A stretch of 64,000 nucleotides of DNA, taken from positions 517,229 to 581,228 of the forward strand of contig NZ_LT727809.1 of NCBI RefSeq assembly GCF_900162665.1. The letters are read 5' to 3'. Both the position numbers and the translations under genes were made by a program. The stretch comes from Oceanobacillus sojae. Lineage in GTDB: Bacteria; Bacillota; Bacilli; Bacillales; Amphibacillaceae. How positions within the stretch are numbered: position 1 is the first letter of the stretch; each line of letters opens with the position of its first letter. Positions 63,648 through 64,000 of the stretch are shown here, in pieces. The notes beneath the pieces are model-generated. The model did not search any database and was not told the DNA's origin. It saw only the letters and a list, made by a program, of their open reading frames with translations.

Positions 63648-64000
63648 GTGTATAAACGGATATTTGCCCTTGCCTTATTATTAGTGCTTGTGGGGATTGT
63701 TATTGCAAATATTGTGCAGAACCGAATAATGGACAATACTGCAGGTGGAGAAGAAGAACCAGTTCTTATAGACGATGGTACTTCCGGACAGGGTGCTGCC
63801 ATTGCTCCTGCTGAAAGCGCCGGAGTAGAACCTGGTGAACAAGCTCCTGATTTTGAACTCGAGACATTAGAAGGAGACAGCTTTCGGCTTTCAGATTTGG
63901 AGGGGAAGAAAGTAATTTTGAACTTCTGGTATTCCTGGTGTCCTCCTTGTATAGAAGAAATGCCTGAGCTTCAGAAATTTTATGAGGACTATCAGGAAGA
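63648..64000 (+). CDS. yneN: Thioredoxin-like, membrane-anchored oxidoreductase, 3' end missing
   Basis: A GTG at 63648 after GGTAGGAGAT opens a frame that runs past the end of the window (117 codons visible). One N-terminal membrane helix (about 4-22) and an acidic/glycine linker precede a TlpA/ResA-type domain (PGEQAPDFELETLEGDSFRLSDLEGKKV is its usual start). Its active-site is WYSWCPPCIEEMPEL, with the CPPC pair near residues 98-101. It faces the outside and may receive electrons from CcdA. B. subtilis yneN also follows citB. Confidence 0.88.
   Translation, partial: MYKRIFALALLLVLVGIVIANIVQNRIMDNTAGGEEEPVLIDDGTSGQGAAIAPAESAGVEPGEQAPDFELETLEGDSFRLSDLEGKKVILNFWYSWCPPCIEEMPELQKFYEDYQE

Overview
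The window is a 64 kb piece of a low-GC, endospore-forming, Gram-positive chromosome. Gene content and order follow the Bacillus subtilis yqg-yqh-yqi segment (pbpA to spo0A) and then the yne segment (lexA to citB-yneN). Protein sequences and several intergenic repeats suggest an Oceanobacillus/Virgibacillus-type member of the Bacillaceae; this placement is inference. No rRNA, tRNA, CRISPR array, transposase or prophage was seen. Nearly every gene has an AGGAGG-like ribosome binding site, and this was used to correct many starts, including several TTG and GTG starts.

Layout. 1-11 kb: 3' part of a class B penicillin-binding protein, two small membrane proteins (minus strand), rpmG (cysteine-free type), folate cyclo-ligase, rhomboid protease GluP, a solitary SpoVAF-like GerA-family protein, yqgQ-glcK, an LTA-synthase paralogue and a long structured repeat. 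11-15.3 kb: the seven-gene comG pseudopilus/competence operon. 15.3-19.1 kb: yqgY, yqgX, yqgW, yqhG, yqhH. 19.2-23.7 kb: a tandem glycine riboswitch controlling gcvT-gcvPA-gcvPB. 23.8-29.3 kb: rhodanese, then a block not found at this place in B. subtilis (class II ribonucleotide reductase with two NrdR boxes, and an ABC-2 exporter). 29.3-34 kb: mntR, patatin, yqhP, yqhR, yqhT, efp. 34-39.4 kb: the eight-gene spoIIIA operon. 39.6-48.9 kb: accBC, yqhY, nusB, folD, xseAB, ispA, tlyA, argR, recN. 49.1-51.4 kb: spoIVB and spo0A. 51.6-60.5 kb: lexA, an SOS-controlled 31-codon membrane peptide, yneB, ynzC, tkt, sirA, yneF, ccdA, ccdC, yneK and a soluble PAS histidine kinase. 60.6-64 kb: aconitase and the start of a thioredoxin-like gene.

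How it fits together. Sporulation dominates: spo0A (sigma-H promoter plus a 0A box), sirA (0A box), the kinase, spoIIIAA-AH, spoIVB, and the spoVAF-like and yqhR pair. DNA damage control is compact: lexA and a divergent micropeptide share three LexA boxes. Housekeeping modules cover glycine cleavage, fatty-acid initiation, one-carbon and isoprenoid metabolism. Compared with B. subtilis, aroQ, dxs, lipM, ccdB and the cotM-sspP-sspO genes are absent from their usual slots.

The points most worth following are the SOS micropeptide in the yneA position, the glycine riboswitch whose second aptamer carries a roughly 100-nt structured insertion, a small MITE-like repeat family (two good copies with apparent target duplications and one degraded copy), and the structured element at about 10.7-10.9 kb.
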